Positions 56,236 to 64,000 of a stretch of 64,000 bases of DNA are shown here, piece by piece. The stretch spans positions 18,728 to 82,727 of IMG/VR virus record IMGVR_UViG_3300028800_000069; one strand, 5' to 3'. Position numbers and translations under genes: made by a program. Origin of the DNA: a virus. The notes under the pieces were generated by a model. The model saw nothing but the letters and a program-made list of their open reading frames with translations, was not told the DNA's origin and made no database searches. Position 1 is the first letter of the stretch. Every line of letters begins with the position of its first letter.

Positions 56236-56850
56236 TTAAGGCATTTGTACTACACGTGCGTTTATATCATAGTGGAACGCGTTGGCGGTGAAAGCCGTGG
56301 ATACCGTCAACGTCGTACCTGCCTTTACCGATATAGGGTATGTCTCCATTTGTATTTGCTGTACGTCTCCAACCATGTCAAAGGTTATTACATTGTTGTC
56401 AGGTGGATGTGACTGATCGGTCCACGATACAGTGCACACTAGTTTATCTGTCGGTAGTCCATCACCAGCCGTTTCCATAGACACTGATATTTGAAAAAGT
56501 GAATCTGCATCGGCTGTTAGGGACACTGATTGCGGAGTGGATACGTCACTTACTTGCAGTCTGGATTGTATAATGGCTACTACAGACCCCGGAGTGTACC
56601 CTACCAGAAGAGAGTCCAGTATACAAAAGTTGTTAGCCAACGCTGCTGGCATCTCGTCTGTAGTTAATTGCAAGTTTGGTGTTTCTTTAGAAGGGTAATA
56701 CGGAGCAGGAGATGTTGTCACTACTTGCGTATTTCCTATCGAATCTTGAGTGTTCAGATTTGCTGGATTCAAAGCAGGCTGTGGGCCGTTTTGAAATCCT
56801 TCTGATGCGGCTTGAGCTTTAGCTAACTCAGCCGGGGATAGGAATCCCAT
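56236..56850 (-). CDS. Structural protein, probable tail
   Basis: 204 aa. Start at 56850 (MGFLSPAELAKAQ), since GGGGGAATT precedes it. Pro/Asn-rich N-terminal third, then a beta-sandwich-like domain. No family recognised; position among fibre genes suggests the virion. Confidence 0.6.
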   Translation of the reverse strand: MGFLSPAELAKAQAASEGFQNGPQPALNPANLNTQDSIGNTQVVTTSPAPYYPSKETPNLQLTTDEMPAALANNFCILDSLLVGYTPGSVVAIIQSRLQVSDVSTPQSVSLTADADSLFQISVSMETAGDGLPTDKLVCTVSWTDQSHPPDNNVITFDMVGDVQQIQMETYPISVKAGTTLTVSTAFTANAFHYDINARVVQMP

Positions 56851-56924
56851 AATTCCCCCATAGCAGGTTTCACCCTGCATCACACGCTGCTGGCCGTGAC
56901 TTTACTACTTACAGCAGTATAGCG

Positions 56925-56942
56925 CCAGCATCCATATGCTGG
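56925..56942. other. 7-bp hairpin in intergenic gap
   Basis: CCAGCAT 56925-56931 pairs with ATGCTGG 56936-56942 around CCAT. Lies in the 160-bp gap between leftward genes; a TATACT on the - strand (56915-56920) could be a -10 but no -35 fits. Confidence 0.4.
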
Positions 56943-57010
56943 TTCTAAGGATTATCTGTTCTGAGAACGATCTAGTCGTCTCCCCCGCTCTAAGGCGGTG
57001 TATGTATATT

Positions 57011-57472
57011 TTACGATGGTTCTTTTTGCAAAAAGCGTTCAAGAGGATTAGGCATTATTCTCTCAGTGTCTACATTTTCAGTTCCACGCATAATCAGATC
57101 GCGTAGCTCTTTCTTTGCCATTTCCTCGGCGTGCTCTAACTCATTCAAGCGCTTTCGTATTTCTTCCTTCATCTTGATGATGTTGTCTGCCGCCTCTTGC
57201 TTCTTGTTTTCTTCCTGCTCTATTGCTCTTCGGTCTTCGGCTTCTTCTCGTAACTGAGCAGCTTCTGCCTCTAGTCTTTCGGCCTTCCTTTTCTCTGCTT
57301 TGGCATCGGCTGCTTCTCGTGCCGTCTTTGCTTCGGCCTGTCGTAACTCTTCTTCTTGTCTAGCAGAGGCTATATCTTTCATAGCTTGTTCGTGGGCAGC
57401 GCGTCGTTCTTGTTCTCTTTCGTGTGCAACCTGTGCTAGGCGTTCCTGAATGTCTTGTAGTGTAGAATCCAT
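57011..57472 (-). CDS. Coiled-coil protein
   Basis: 153 aa, start at 57472 after CAGGAGACTCAGC. Almost wholly Glu, Lys, Ala and Arg in heptads, a single long coiled coil. Could be a scaffold, tail chaperone or fibre-assembly factor. Unknown. Confidence 0.6.
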   Translation of the reverse strand: MDSTLQDIQERLAQVAHEREQERRAAHEQAMKDIASARQEEELRQAEAKTAREAADAKAEKRKAERLEAEAAQLREEAEDRRAIEQEENKKQEAADNIIKMKEEIRKRLNELEHAEEMAKKELRDLIMRGTENVDTERIMPNPLERFLQKEPS

Positions 57473-57488
57473 GCTGAGTCTCCTGAGT

Positions 57489-57520
57489 AAAAAAAAATGT
57501 CTACGGAGGCTTTGACTCCG
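57489..57520 (-). terminator. Possible leftward terminator
   Basis: On the - strand CGGAG/CTCCG (57520-57516 with 57508-57504, 5 bp) is followed after 6 bp by nine T (57497-57489). Short stem, long T-run; lies between genes at 57549 and 57472. Confidence 0.45.
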
Positions 57521-57548
57521 CTTGCTATGAATTTCGCATAGTCTTGCT

Positions 57549-58325
57549 TTACATCAAGATTTTACCGACGATGTAACCAGCGCCTGTTGCTGCGCTGATG
57601 TTCAGTCTGTAGAACCTGAAGTTAGGAATGTTAACACCTGCCTCAGCAAGTGCTCCAGTCCCTGCGGCATTGTCGTCTCCCTGACCAGACTGCCACTCAT
57701 ACGTGTTGCCTGCTGCGCCTGCGGCTGTAATGGTTCCTACCGTAGCATACTCGCTATCCAAGTCCATGTTGGCTCCTTGGATTACGGCAGTGACACCTGT
57801 CAGAGTGCTTGGGAAGGTTGTGCTGTTTGCCAGCAAAGACAACGTTACGCTGATTGATCGACCACTAGCTGGTGCACCGACTGGTGCGGCTACTGGTGCG
57901 GAAGCGCCTGCGTTAGTCGCCAAGTTAGATACGATGGCAGCCGTAAGGTTGTTTGGAACCTCAGGCTGTGCGATTGTGACTTGTCCACCGTCTGGTGTGC
58001 TAGCCTGTGTAGTAGCAGAGACAGTGTACGTAACCGTGCACATCCCAGCATCCGTGCATAGCACTGACAGGATAGTTGCGTTTGTTACGTTGAAGTTCAC
58101 GCTGTTGGCGCATCCCACTACTGTAATCAAGGAGTTCACAGCCGGGACGTTTCCAGACACAATGCGAAACACCAAGGTACCTGTGGTACCTGCTGCACTG
58201 TTGCTCTGGACGTAACCGAACGTTGGACCTGTCTTATCGTTGAAGGAGCCGTATAGGTACTCAGGCGTGCCTAGGATAAGTGCTACAGGGGTGGGTTTAA
58301 AGGGTGTCTTTAGGTAGAAGCTCAT
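57549..58325 (-). CDS. Structural protein
   Basis: 258 aa, start at 58325 after AAGGAATTAAC. Val, Ala, Thr and Ser-rich beta protein with three Cys in the middle and a possible DNDA-type loop near the C-terminus. Resembles tail or decoration proteins in composition only. Confidence 0.6.
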   Translation of the reverse strand: MSFYLKTPFKPTPVALILGTPEYLYGSFNDKTGPTFGYVQSNSAAGTTGTLVFRIVSGNVPAVNSLITVVGCANSVNFNVTNATILSVLCTDAGMCTVTYTVSATTQASTPDGGQVTIAQPEVPNNLTAAIVSNLATNAGASAPVAAPVGAPASGRSISVTLSLLANSTTFPSTLTGVTAVIQGANMDLDSEYATVGTITAAGAAGNTYEWQSGQGDDNAAGTGALAEAGVNIPNFRFYRLNISAATGAGYIVGKILM

Positions 58326-58367
58326 GTTAATTCCTTCCCCGGCTTATTCGCCGGACCTTCAGGTTGT

Positions 58368-58387
58368 GGGGATGGGTGAGCATCCCC
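58368..58387. other. Intercistronic 7-bp hairpin
   Basis: GGGGATG 58368-58374 pairs with CATCCCC 58381-58387. It follows the stop of the giant gene on the - strand; a second hairpin CCGGC/GCCGG lies at 58339-58354. No T-run. Confidence 0.4.
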
Positions 58388-58394
58388 ATTGCAG

Positions 58395-61300
58395 TTATCG
58401 GATTTTACCGAGTGGTGCCTTCTTTTTCTTCTCACCAAGTTTTTCTAGAGGAGAGGCTTCAGGTTCGAACTCTTCTGGGTTGAACCTAACCGATTCATCG
58501 CGTAGCTGCGTGAGGTGTCCCCCTCCGGGGTTGTTCCTGTGCTCGAAGGCTGGGTTTTCTCTGAAGAGGTTCCCTTGGATTGACTTTGGTTCTGGGATTG
58601 CCCCTTTACCTCTGGCTTCTTCGATGCGGCTTCTAAGTTGCCCAGTACTGTGAGCAGTAGTTGGCGTACTTCTGCCGGAGACTTTTGGCTTGTTTTCGAT
58701 TGCTCCGAGTTTGCTGTCGAGTTGGTCAAGGTTGACTCCTAGTCCTTTGAGTAGGTCTCTAGTTTCGAGATCATTTTCTAACAGGTCTTTGAAGTCCTCA
58801 GAGTAGTGACGTACAATCTCCGGGTCTTCTACACCTTTCTCCGTAAGCGCTTGTGTGAATGACCAGATTGCGGCTTGCGCTTCTTCTGGTTCCCAACCAA
58901 GTGCTTCGGCTGCTGCACGAGTAGCTACGGACAGTGGGTGGTAGTTCTCTGGGCGAGAAAGCGCAGACTTGTCGATACCGCCGAACAGGCCCATCCAACT
59001 ATCGTTGGTTACGTTCTTCGTACCAGTGGATTCTCCACCTATCCATTTGCGTAAGTTCTCTGCGAAGGACGGTGCCTTGAACGCTGCGTTCTTAGTCAGG
59101 TCCGGCCACATCTGTTCTCCGTTGAGAGCTTTGATGATGTTTGGCACCTTGGCCTCCGGTAGAGTGAGATTCTTCAGTAGAAGATTCTCTGCTTTCCACT
59201 TTGTACCTGTAGGTGCGTAGTCCCAGTGCATTGAGGCACCTTTTTTCATGCCTCGTGCTCTTGGGCTTCCATCATCTTTCCACGCCTTGTCGGCTTCTTC
59301 ACCAAACTCTTTCCATTTGTCTATGGAGAAGTTAGGACGACCTGCGTCGTGCCATGCTTTCCAAAAACCAAGCGTCTCGCGTAGGTTCATTGCCACGGAC
59401 TGTTGCGGAGAACTTCCCGCCAGCACGCCCATGAACTTCTGCTTGTCGCTTTCTTTGAAATAGTCAGGTGCTTCTTCGTGCATTGCGTCGAATGCTGCAG
59501 TGCTACGGCTATACCACTTTCTAGAACCTTCGCCCTGTAGAGCGGCGTCGATGTACTCTTGCACCGTTGGAATGTTCTCCATGTTCTGGATAAATTTTTG
59601 GGTTCCAGCCGTACGGGGTTTTCCCGTAGCGGTAGTAGTGATACTTGCCTTCTCTTCTTCGGTCAAGTGCTTTTGTGCCAAGTCAGGTAGACTAGACTTC
59701 AGGTCTTCTACAGTCATCTTGCCAATCGACATAGGTGCTGCAGCGGCTGCGGAGCCTCCACTTACCGTGGGGTTTCCATTCTCATCGATGGGTGAACCTT
59801 TGTCGTTCAATATAGGAGCAAGACTACGTAAAGAGTTCTCCAAGTTTTCCTTGGAAGACTCTCCGTAAGGTATGACCTTGTATTCGCCTCCCGGCTTGCC
59901 TACTTCAATGAGAACTGCCCCACTTGATAGCTGTGGTGCCATCTTTTGAATGTAAGCTAACTGCTTGGCGTTTACTCCTGACTCTGGAATAGAGATTGAA
60001 ACCTCTCGGCCTCCCTTTCCTCCAGAGCGTGGTCGTACACGAATGTTTCCCTCGGCTACGAACTGCTCACGTGGCGGGTTCTTGTCGGTAGCTTTACCGC
60101 CCAGCATGATGTCGTGGTCTGTCCCCGTGTTAGCCACTCCTCTTCCATCCTTAAGAATGAAAGTGGTGTGTGCAGGGTCTCCACTAGACTCGCCATACTT
60201 CTTGATCAGAGCGTCACCTGTGGGTAACTTCTTTTCAGGTGCTCCGCCACTTACCGTTGGGTTCTTAGACTCTCCGGGGTACACTTCCATACCATTATCA
60301 TCGGCCCACCCATGCACAGCATTTTTTACCTGTTCATAGGTTCCTGTTTTGCTAAACACGGTTTTGAACCGTTGTTTAGGGTCACTAATTTCTAGTGTGG
60401 TTTCAGGTCTACCCAAAGCATCAGCCACTCTAAGCGCTTTAGCAATGGTTCCTGCTGGTGCCCCTGCATGAATGTCTATGCCAGCTTCTTCCGGTCCTGT
60501 AGTGAAGGCTCTGATGCCACCTGCCTCTTGGAATTTGTGGTAGTCTCCAGTAGGGTCATAATCAGAAAAGTCACCACTCTCGTCTTGGTACTTAGACAAT
60601 TCTTTGTCTGTATGGTTGTCCAGTATCTGGTTGAACAAGGAAGAGTGCGTGTAATCTTCGGCAGAAGGATCATAATCGTCGTAGGAGTGTACATTTCCCT
60701 CCGGTGTTACAATTATAGTTCCTTTGTCATTTATACTCTTCAGTTTTTCTCTAGCAGAAGGTTGTAACTCATGGGTGAAACCCTCTGGAGGTGCATTGTG
60801 TTCCTTTGTAGCTGTGCCTTCTTCTGGTTTGTACAGAGTTTGACTTCCAGCAGGTTGCTTTTTCTGTCCTTGGAAGCTATTGGGGTCACTAGCGTATGCC
60901 TCTGCTGCTTGCTTTGCTTCGGCTCTAGTTTCGTAATTCCCAAGATGCTCCTCATAGGAGAAAGTAGCTGCTGTGCCTTTGCGGTTAGCTGTGTCCCCTA
61001 TTGCCCTAAAACCTTCTGGAGACTTAACAACAAACCTCATAGCCCTAGCGTTCGGCTCTGCGGTAACCTCTGGGACAATCTCACCAAACTTATTGACACG
61101 ACCAGTTGTAGGCTTGTCACTTTTTTCACCTGTGCCACCAGTTTGTATTTCACCTTCACCGCCTAGGTGATAGATGCTCTTCTGGTTTGCGGCTTTGCCT
61201 GCTGCTATGGCTTCGTCGCGGTCGGTGTATAGCTTGGTAACATCGAGAACTGCTTTGCCAGTGTCTGGGTCTTTCCAAGTACCGACCGCGTGTCCTTCCT

Positions 61301-64000
61301 TGGACAACACATCGGCATTCTTCTTCTTGAACTCATCCAGACGTTCTGGTGTTAGCTTGTCAACTTGCTCTGTGCGATCAGGGTATGATCCCACGGAGTA
61401 CTTGTCGGTTCCATTTAGGTTTTTACCTTTGGAACTGAATGTTGATCCACCGCTCTTCTCGTGCTCTGCCAATTGTGTGTGTGTGTCTTTCAACTCTTGA
61501 GCACGCTTGGCAACATCAGAGATAGAAGCTTTGTCCCCTAGCTCCTTCTTTGCGTTTGCAAAGTGCTCAGTGTCCTTATCTGCAGCTTCCTTGGTTCCAA
61601 CGGTGTCAGGTGCTCCACCTGCTACTTTGGGATTGCCGAACTCATCCACAGGTCCACGGAGGCGTGGGAACATCTTGGCCGCTCGCTCTGCTCTACCTTT
61701 GGCTGAAGTGTCCGCTCCTTGAAACAGACCTTGCTTCTCGGTGGCTTCCGCTGCGCGTCCTAAGTTGATCTTCTCATCCTCTCCCATTTGCTCTGTGATG
61801 TCCTTGGCAAGCTGATCACGCTCAACACGGTGACGACGCTCGTCACGTGCTTTGAAATCGTACTCGTCAGGGTTCAAGCCGTGAGCCTTCGCTAATGTAC
61901 GAAGGTTCTCATCGCTCAGTTCATTTACCTTTTGCTCCACTGCTGGGTGGTATTGAGCCGCACTCTTTGCCGGTTCTCGTCCTTCTTCTCCTGCAGGTAC
62001 TACTTCTTCTTTCTTGGCGGCATAGCCAGTTGGCTCTTCTTTGGGAAGTGCCTTGGTCTCTGCACGGGTAGGCTCAGGGTTAGCTTGGCGTGACTGCTCT
62101 CCAACGTCCCCGGCTGCACCTTTTGCTTCTGGTGCGACTAGTTCGTTGCGACGTGCAATGACGGCATCCTTGGTAGCGTCAGTGCCTAGTTCTTTGCGTG
62201 CCTGCTCTGTAGCTTTGGCATACGCATCTGTATCAATACTTTTTTCCCCGCCTGTTCCGAACACAGACTCTTGGAAGGTTTTCTCATTGATGCCTTTTAG
62301 AACTCTACGCTCACCTTGACGGCGTTCCTCTTCTACTGGAACTTCCTCATGGCGTCGTTCGCCTGTACGTTTCTCCGCTGGGGCTTCAGGTGCTTTCTCT
62401 TCTGCCTTTGGTGCCTCGGGCTTCAGCGCCTCTTGTAGAAGTTTGTGTACGCGACCTTCAACCGTATCCTGAGTATCAACAACTTTTCCTTCCTTGGCCT
62501 TCAAGGCTCTGAGATCGGCTGCTGTTGCTACTTCAGGTTTAGGAGCCTCTACGGGCTTCTCTTCCGGCAGTTTGATCTTAGGAATTCCCTGCTTCTCTTC
62601 CGTAGCGGCTACTATATCAGCCAGTGCGGTTGAGCCAGTGGGAGGATTCTTCCCGGCTGATAGCAGCTTAGGAGTTCCCATGGTTCCCTGATCATTGGCT
62701 AATGCAATGCGACCGTACGAAGGCCGAGGTGCCTCGGTAGGCTCCTGCGGAATTGTAGTGGAAGCATGTGCTGGGCTAACGGATGGCTGTGGTGCTCCTA
62801 ACTTAGCTAACGGCGATGGAGAAGCTTCGATCTTCTCAGCAGGAACCTCTGCGACTGGCTCAGGTGCTGGCGTAGGTAGAACCTTGCCAACTGCTTTGCC
62901 AACTGCCGTGCCCACTCTCTGTGGGATCGTGGGTTGCGCTGCTTTCAACCGTGCTTCTCGCTCTGCGGCTAACTCGTGATGCGCTGACGCTTCGTCGTGC
63001 TCTGCTACAGCTTTATCGTACGCAGCCTTTACAGGTTTAGGTGCCTCAATGCCCTGCTCATGCGAGGCAACGTGTTGATCATACTTTGCCTTTGCTGTGT
63101 CCAGCTTGGATTTGGCTACCTCTCGATCCTTAGCTAGTGCTGCTGTGTTAGCTTCCGCCTGCTTTATTTCTGGAGTCTTGTTTAGGTCTGAGACCTTAGC
63201 GTTGACTCGCTCTTTGATTCCTTCCTTAAGTTTACCTGTACCTTTTTCAAATGCATACAGAGACGCAATCTGGGCCAGCGCTCCTCCGATATCTCCTTTT
63301 TCAGCTTGATCGGCAATAGACATGGCCAAGGGGCCTATGGCTGGTACATATTCTCCTAACGTGCCATGTAGGAACGAAGAAAGAGCATGCCCAACTGCTT
63401 CTGCTCCGTGTGTTTTCTTGTACTCTTCAAGTTCCGACACTGCAGCATCGTGCTCTGCTTGGCTGGGTGCCGTTATGTATTTAGCTACTAAAGTGTTGGC
63501 TTTTGGATCGGCCCACTTTGCTTCTAAAGGAGGATTTACAGCGTTTAAAAGCTGTTGCTTTGATGTGTCGGGTTTGTCTGGTATGAGTATAGGTGTCTTG
63601 GTGTTTACCAAGTCATTATACAGTCCTTTTCCAAACTGATAAATACCGTGGGCCATCTCTCCAGCTTTGTACCCTACGTGCTCTGGGGTAATACCTAGCT
63701 GTGCTGCTTCGGGAGATGCAGTGGTAGTCTGTCCTTTTGATGTTGCGGATTCTTCATCACCCATTACTCCGTGATAAAGTCCACGCACCCCTCGGGCTGC
63801 TTTCACCGCCAGTTGCTGCTCAGGAGGCAGTCCTCCGTTTTCATCAGCAGCCGTAAGCATATCTTTAGGTGCCGCAGGAGGTGCCACGGCTCCCTTCGGT
63901 GCTGCAGCAGGCTTTGATTGCTTCGCTGCTTTGAAGTCAAAGTCTGCTGGGAGTGTGTCAGGGGCACCAGCAACAGCGGCTGGCTGTGCGACTGGCTGTG
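58395..64000 (-). CDS. Giant polyvalent/internal virion protein (5' end outside window)
   Basis: At least 1868 codons; the frame is open to the window edge, with a GTG at 63887 as only one possible internal start. N-terminal 900 residues are Pro, Ala, Lys and Glu-rich with coiled coils. At least four linkers of the type NPxVxGG (near 61620, 60245, 59765 and 58680) separate what look like copied small domains. The C-terminal 350 residues form a Trp-rich helical domain (SPQQSVAMNLRETLGFWKAW and NDSWMGLFGG). Such multi-domain proteins are packaged and injected with DNA in several phages. No active site is recognised. Confidence 0.7.
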   Translation of the reverse strand, partial: QPVAQPAAVAGAPDTLPADFDFKAAKQSKPAAAPKGAVAPPAAPKDMLTAADENGGLPPEQQLAVKAARGVRGLYHGVMGDEESATSKGQTTTASPEAAQLGITPEHVGYKAGEMAHGIYQFGKGLYNDLVNTKTPILIPDKPDTSKQQLLNAVNPPLEAKWADPKANTLVAKYITAPSQAEHDAAVSELEEYKKTHGAEAVGHALSSFLHGTLGEYVPAIGPLAMSIADQAEKGDIGGALAQIASLYAFEKGTGKLKEGIKERVNAKVSDLNKTPEIKQAEANTAALAKDREVAKSKLDTAKAKYDQHVASHEQGIEAPKPVKAAYDKAVAEHDEASAHHELAAEREARLKAAQPTIPQRVGTAVGKAVGKVLPTPAPEPVAEVPAEKIEASPSPLAKLGAPQPSVSPAHASTTIPQEPTEAPRPSYGRIALANDQGTMGTPKLLSAGKNPPTGSTALADIVAATEEKQGIPKIKLPEEKPVEAPKPEVATAADLRALKAKEGKVVDTQDTVEGRVHKLLQEALKPEAPKAEEKAPEAPAEKRTGERRHEEVPVEEERRQGERRVLKGINEKTFQESVFGTGGEKSIDTDAYAKATEQARKELGTDATKDAVIARRNELVAPEAKGAAGDVGEQSRQANPEPTRAETKALPKEEPTGYAAKKEEVVPAGEEGREPAKSAAQYHPAVEQKVNELSDENLRTLAKAHGLNPDEYDFKARDERRHRVERDQLAKDITEQMGEDEKINLGRAAEATEKQGLFQGADTSAKGRAERAAKMFPRLRGPVDEFGNPKVAGGAPDTVGTKEAADKDTEHFANAKKELGDKASISDVAKRAQELKDTHTQLAEHEKSGGSTFSSKGKNLNGTDKYSVGSYPDRTEQVDKLTPERLDEFKKKNADVLSKEGHAVGTWKDPDTGKAVLDVTKLYTDRDEAIAAGKAANQKSIYHLGGEGEIQTGGTGEKSDKPTTGRVNKFGEIVPEVTAEPNARAMRFVVKSPEGFRAIGDTANRKGTAATFSYEEHLGNYETRAEAKQAAEAYASDPNSFQGQKKQPAGSQTLYKPEEGTATKEHNAPPEGFTHELQPSAREKLKSINDKGTIIVTPEGNVHSYDDYDPSAEDYTHSSLFNQILDNHTDKELSKYQDESGDFSDYDPTGDYHKFQEAGGIRAFTTGPEEAGIDIHAGAPAGTIAKALRVADALGRPETTLEISDPKQRFKTVFSKTGTYEQVKNAVHGWADDNGMEVYPGESKNPTVSGGAPEKKLPTGDALIKKYGESSGDPAHTTFILKDGRGVANTGTDHDIMLGGKATDKNPPREQFVAEGNIRVRPRSGGKGGREVSISIPESGVNAKQLAYIQKMAPQLSSGAVLIEVGKPGGEYKVIPYGESSKENLENSLRSLAPILNDKGSPIDENGNPTVSGGSAAAAAPMSIGKMTVEDLKSSLPDLAQKHLTEEEKASITTTATGKPRTAGTQKFIQNMENIPTVQEYIDAALQGEGSRKWYSRSTAAFDAMHEEAPDYFKESDKQKFMGVLAGSSPQQSVAMNLRETLGFWKAWHDAGRPNFSIDKWKEFGEEADKAWKDDGSPRARGMKKGASMHWDYAPTGTKWKAENLLLKNLTLPEAKVPNIIKALNGEQMWPDLTKNAAFKAPSFAENLRKWIGGESTGTKNVTNDSWMGLFGGIDKSALSRPENYHPLSVATRAAAEALGWEPEEAQAAIWSFTQALTEKGVEDPEIVRHYSEDFKDLLENDLETRDLLKGLGVNLDQLDSKLGAIENKPKVSGRSTPTTAHSTGQLRSRIEEARGKGAIPEPKSIQGNLFRENPAFEHRNNPGGGHLTQLRDESVRFNPEEFEPEASPLEKLGEKKKKAPLGKIR

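Overview
The window is part of a tailed-phage (Caudoviricetes) genome. Genes are very tightly packed, with ATGA, TAATG and GTGA overlaps and few gaps. Positions 1-48810 read rightward and hold DNA metabolism, recombination, RNA repair, lysis and many tiny accessory genes. Positions 48877-64000 read leftward and hold two tRNAs, a T5 A1-like protein, a dNMP kinase, tail or fibre proteins and one giant protein. The modules converge on a bidirectional terminator at 48833-48869. No terminase, portal, capsid or integrase is seen. A Gram-negative host is suggested by a beta-barrel-like secreted protein and several Sec signal peptides. Signal peptides ending in FGQ, FAQ or WGQ and a DUF5715-like peptidase are reminiscent of Acidobacteriota; that host guess is weak.

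Layout. 1-4773: family A DNA polymerase (5' end outside the window), MazG-like protein, RNase H, small zinc proteins, then a terminator. 4822-7048: about 2.2 kb without convincing genes but rich in palindromes, repeats and RNA-like helices, including a candidate large structured RNA at 6305-6860. 7049-14800: about 24 small genes with a near-uniform start-site sequence. 14816-24793: beta-barrel-like protein, DNA ligase, RtcB, deaminase, HNH-AP2 endonuclease, ParB-like protein and PD-(D/E)XK nuclease with a nested 51-codon gene. 25768-26640: structured RNA plus the 3' end of a tRNA (possible attachment site). 26640-31192: secreted protein, tiny genes separated by a leader repeat, and two HNH endonucleases. 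31211-48810: M15-like peptidase, SF2 helicase, primase-helicase, RNA ligase, RuvC, HNH-AP2, RecA, HD nucleotidase, lysis-type genes, HAD nucleotidase, Clp-like AAA+ protein and an Acb2/Tad1-hook protein.

How it works together. Polymerase, primase-helicase, SF2 helicase, ligase, RNase H, RecA, RuvC and nuclease make a largely self-sufficient replication and recombination set. MazG, deaminase, HD and HAD nucleotidases, phosphoribosyltransferase and dNMP kinase adjust nucleotide pools. RtcB, a DraRnl-type ligase and phage tRNAs form an RNA-repair theme, probably against host tRNA cleavage. The hook-domain protein is a candidate sponge for cyclic-nucleotide immune signals. All functions are inferred by eye from motifs; no database search was run.
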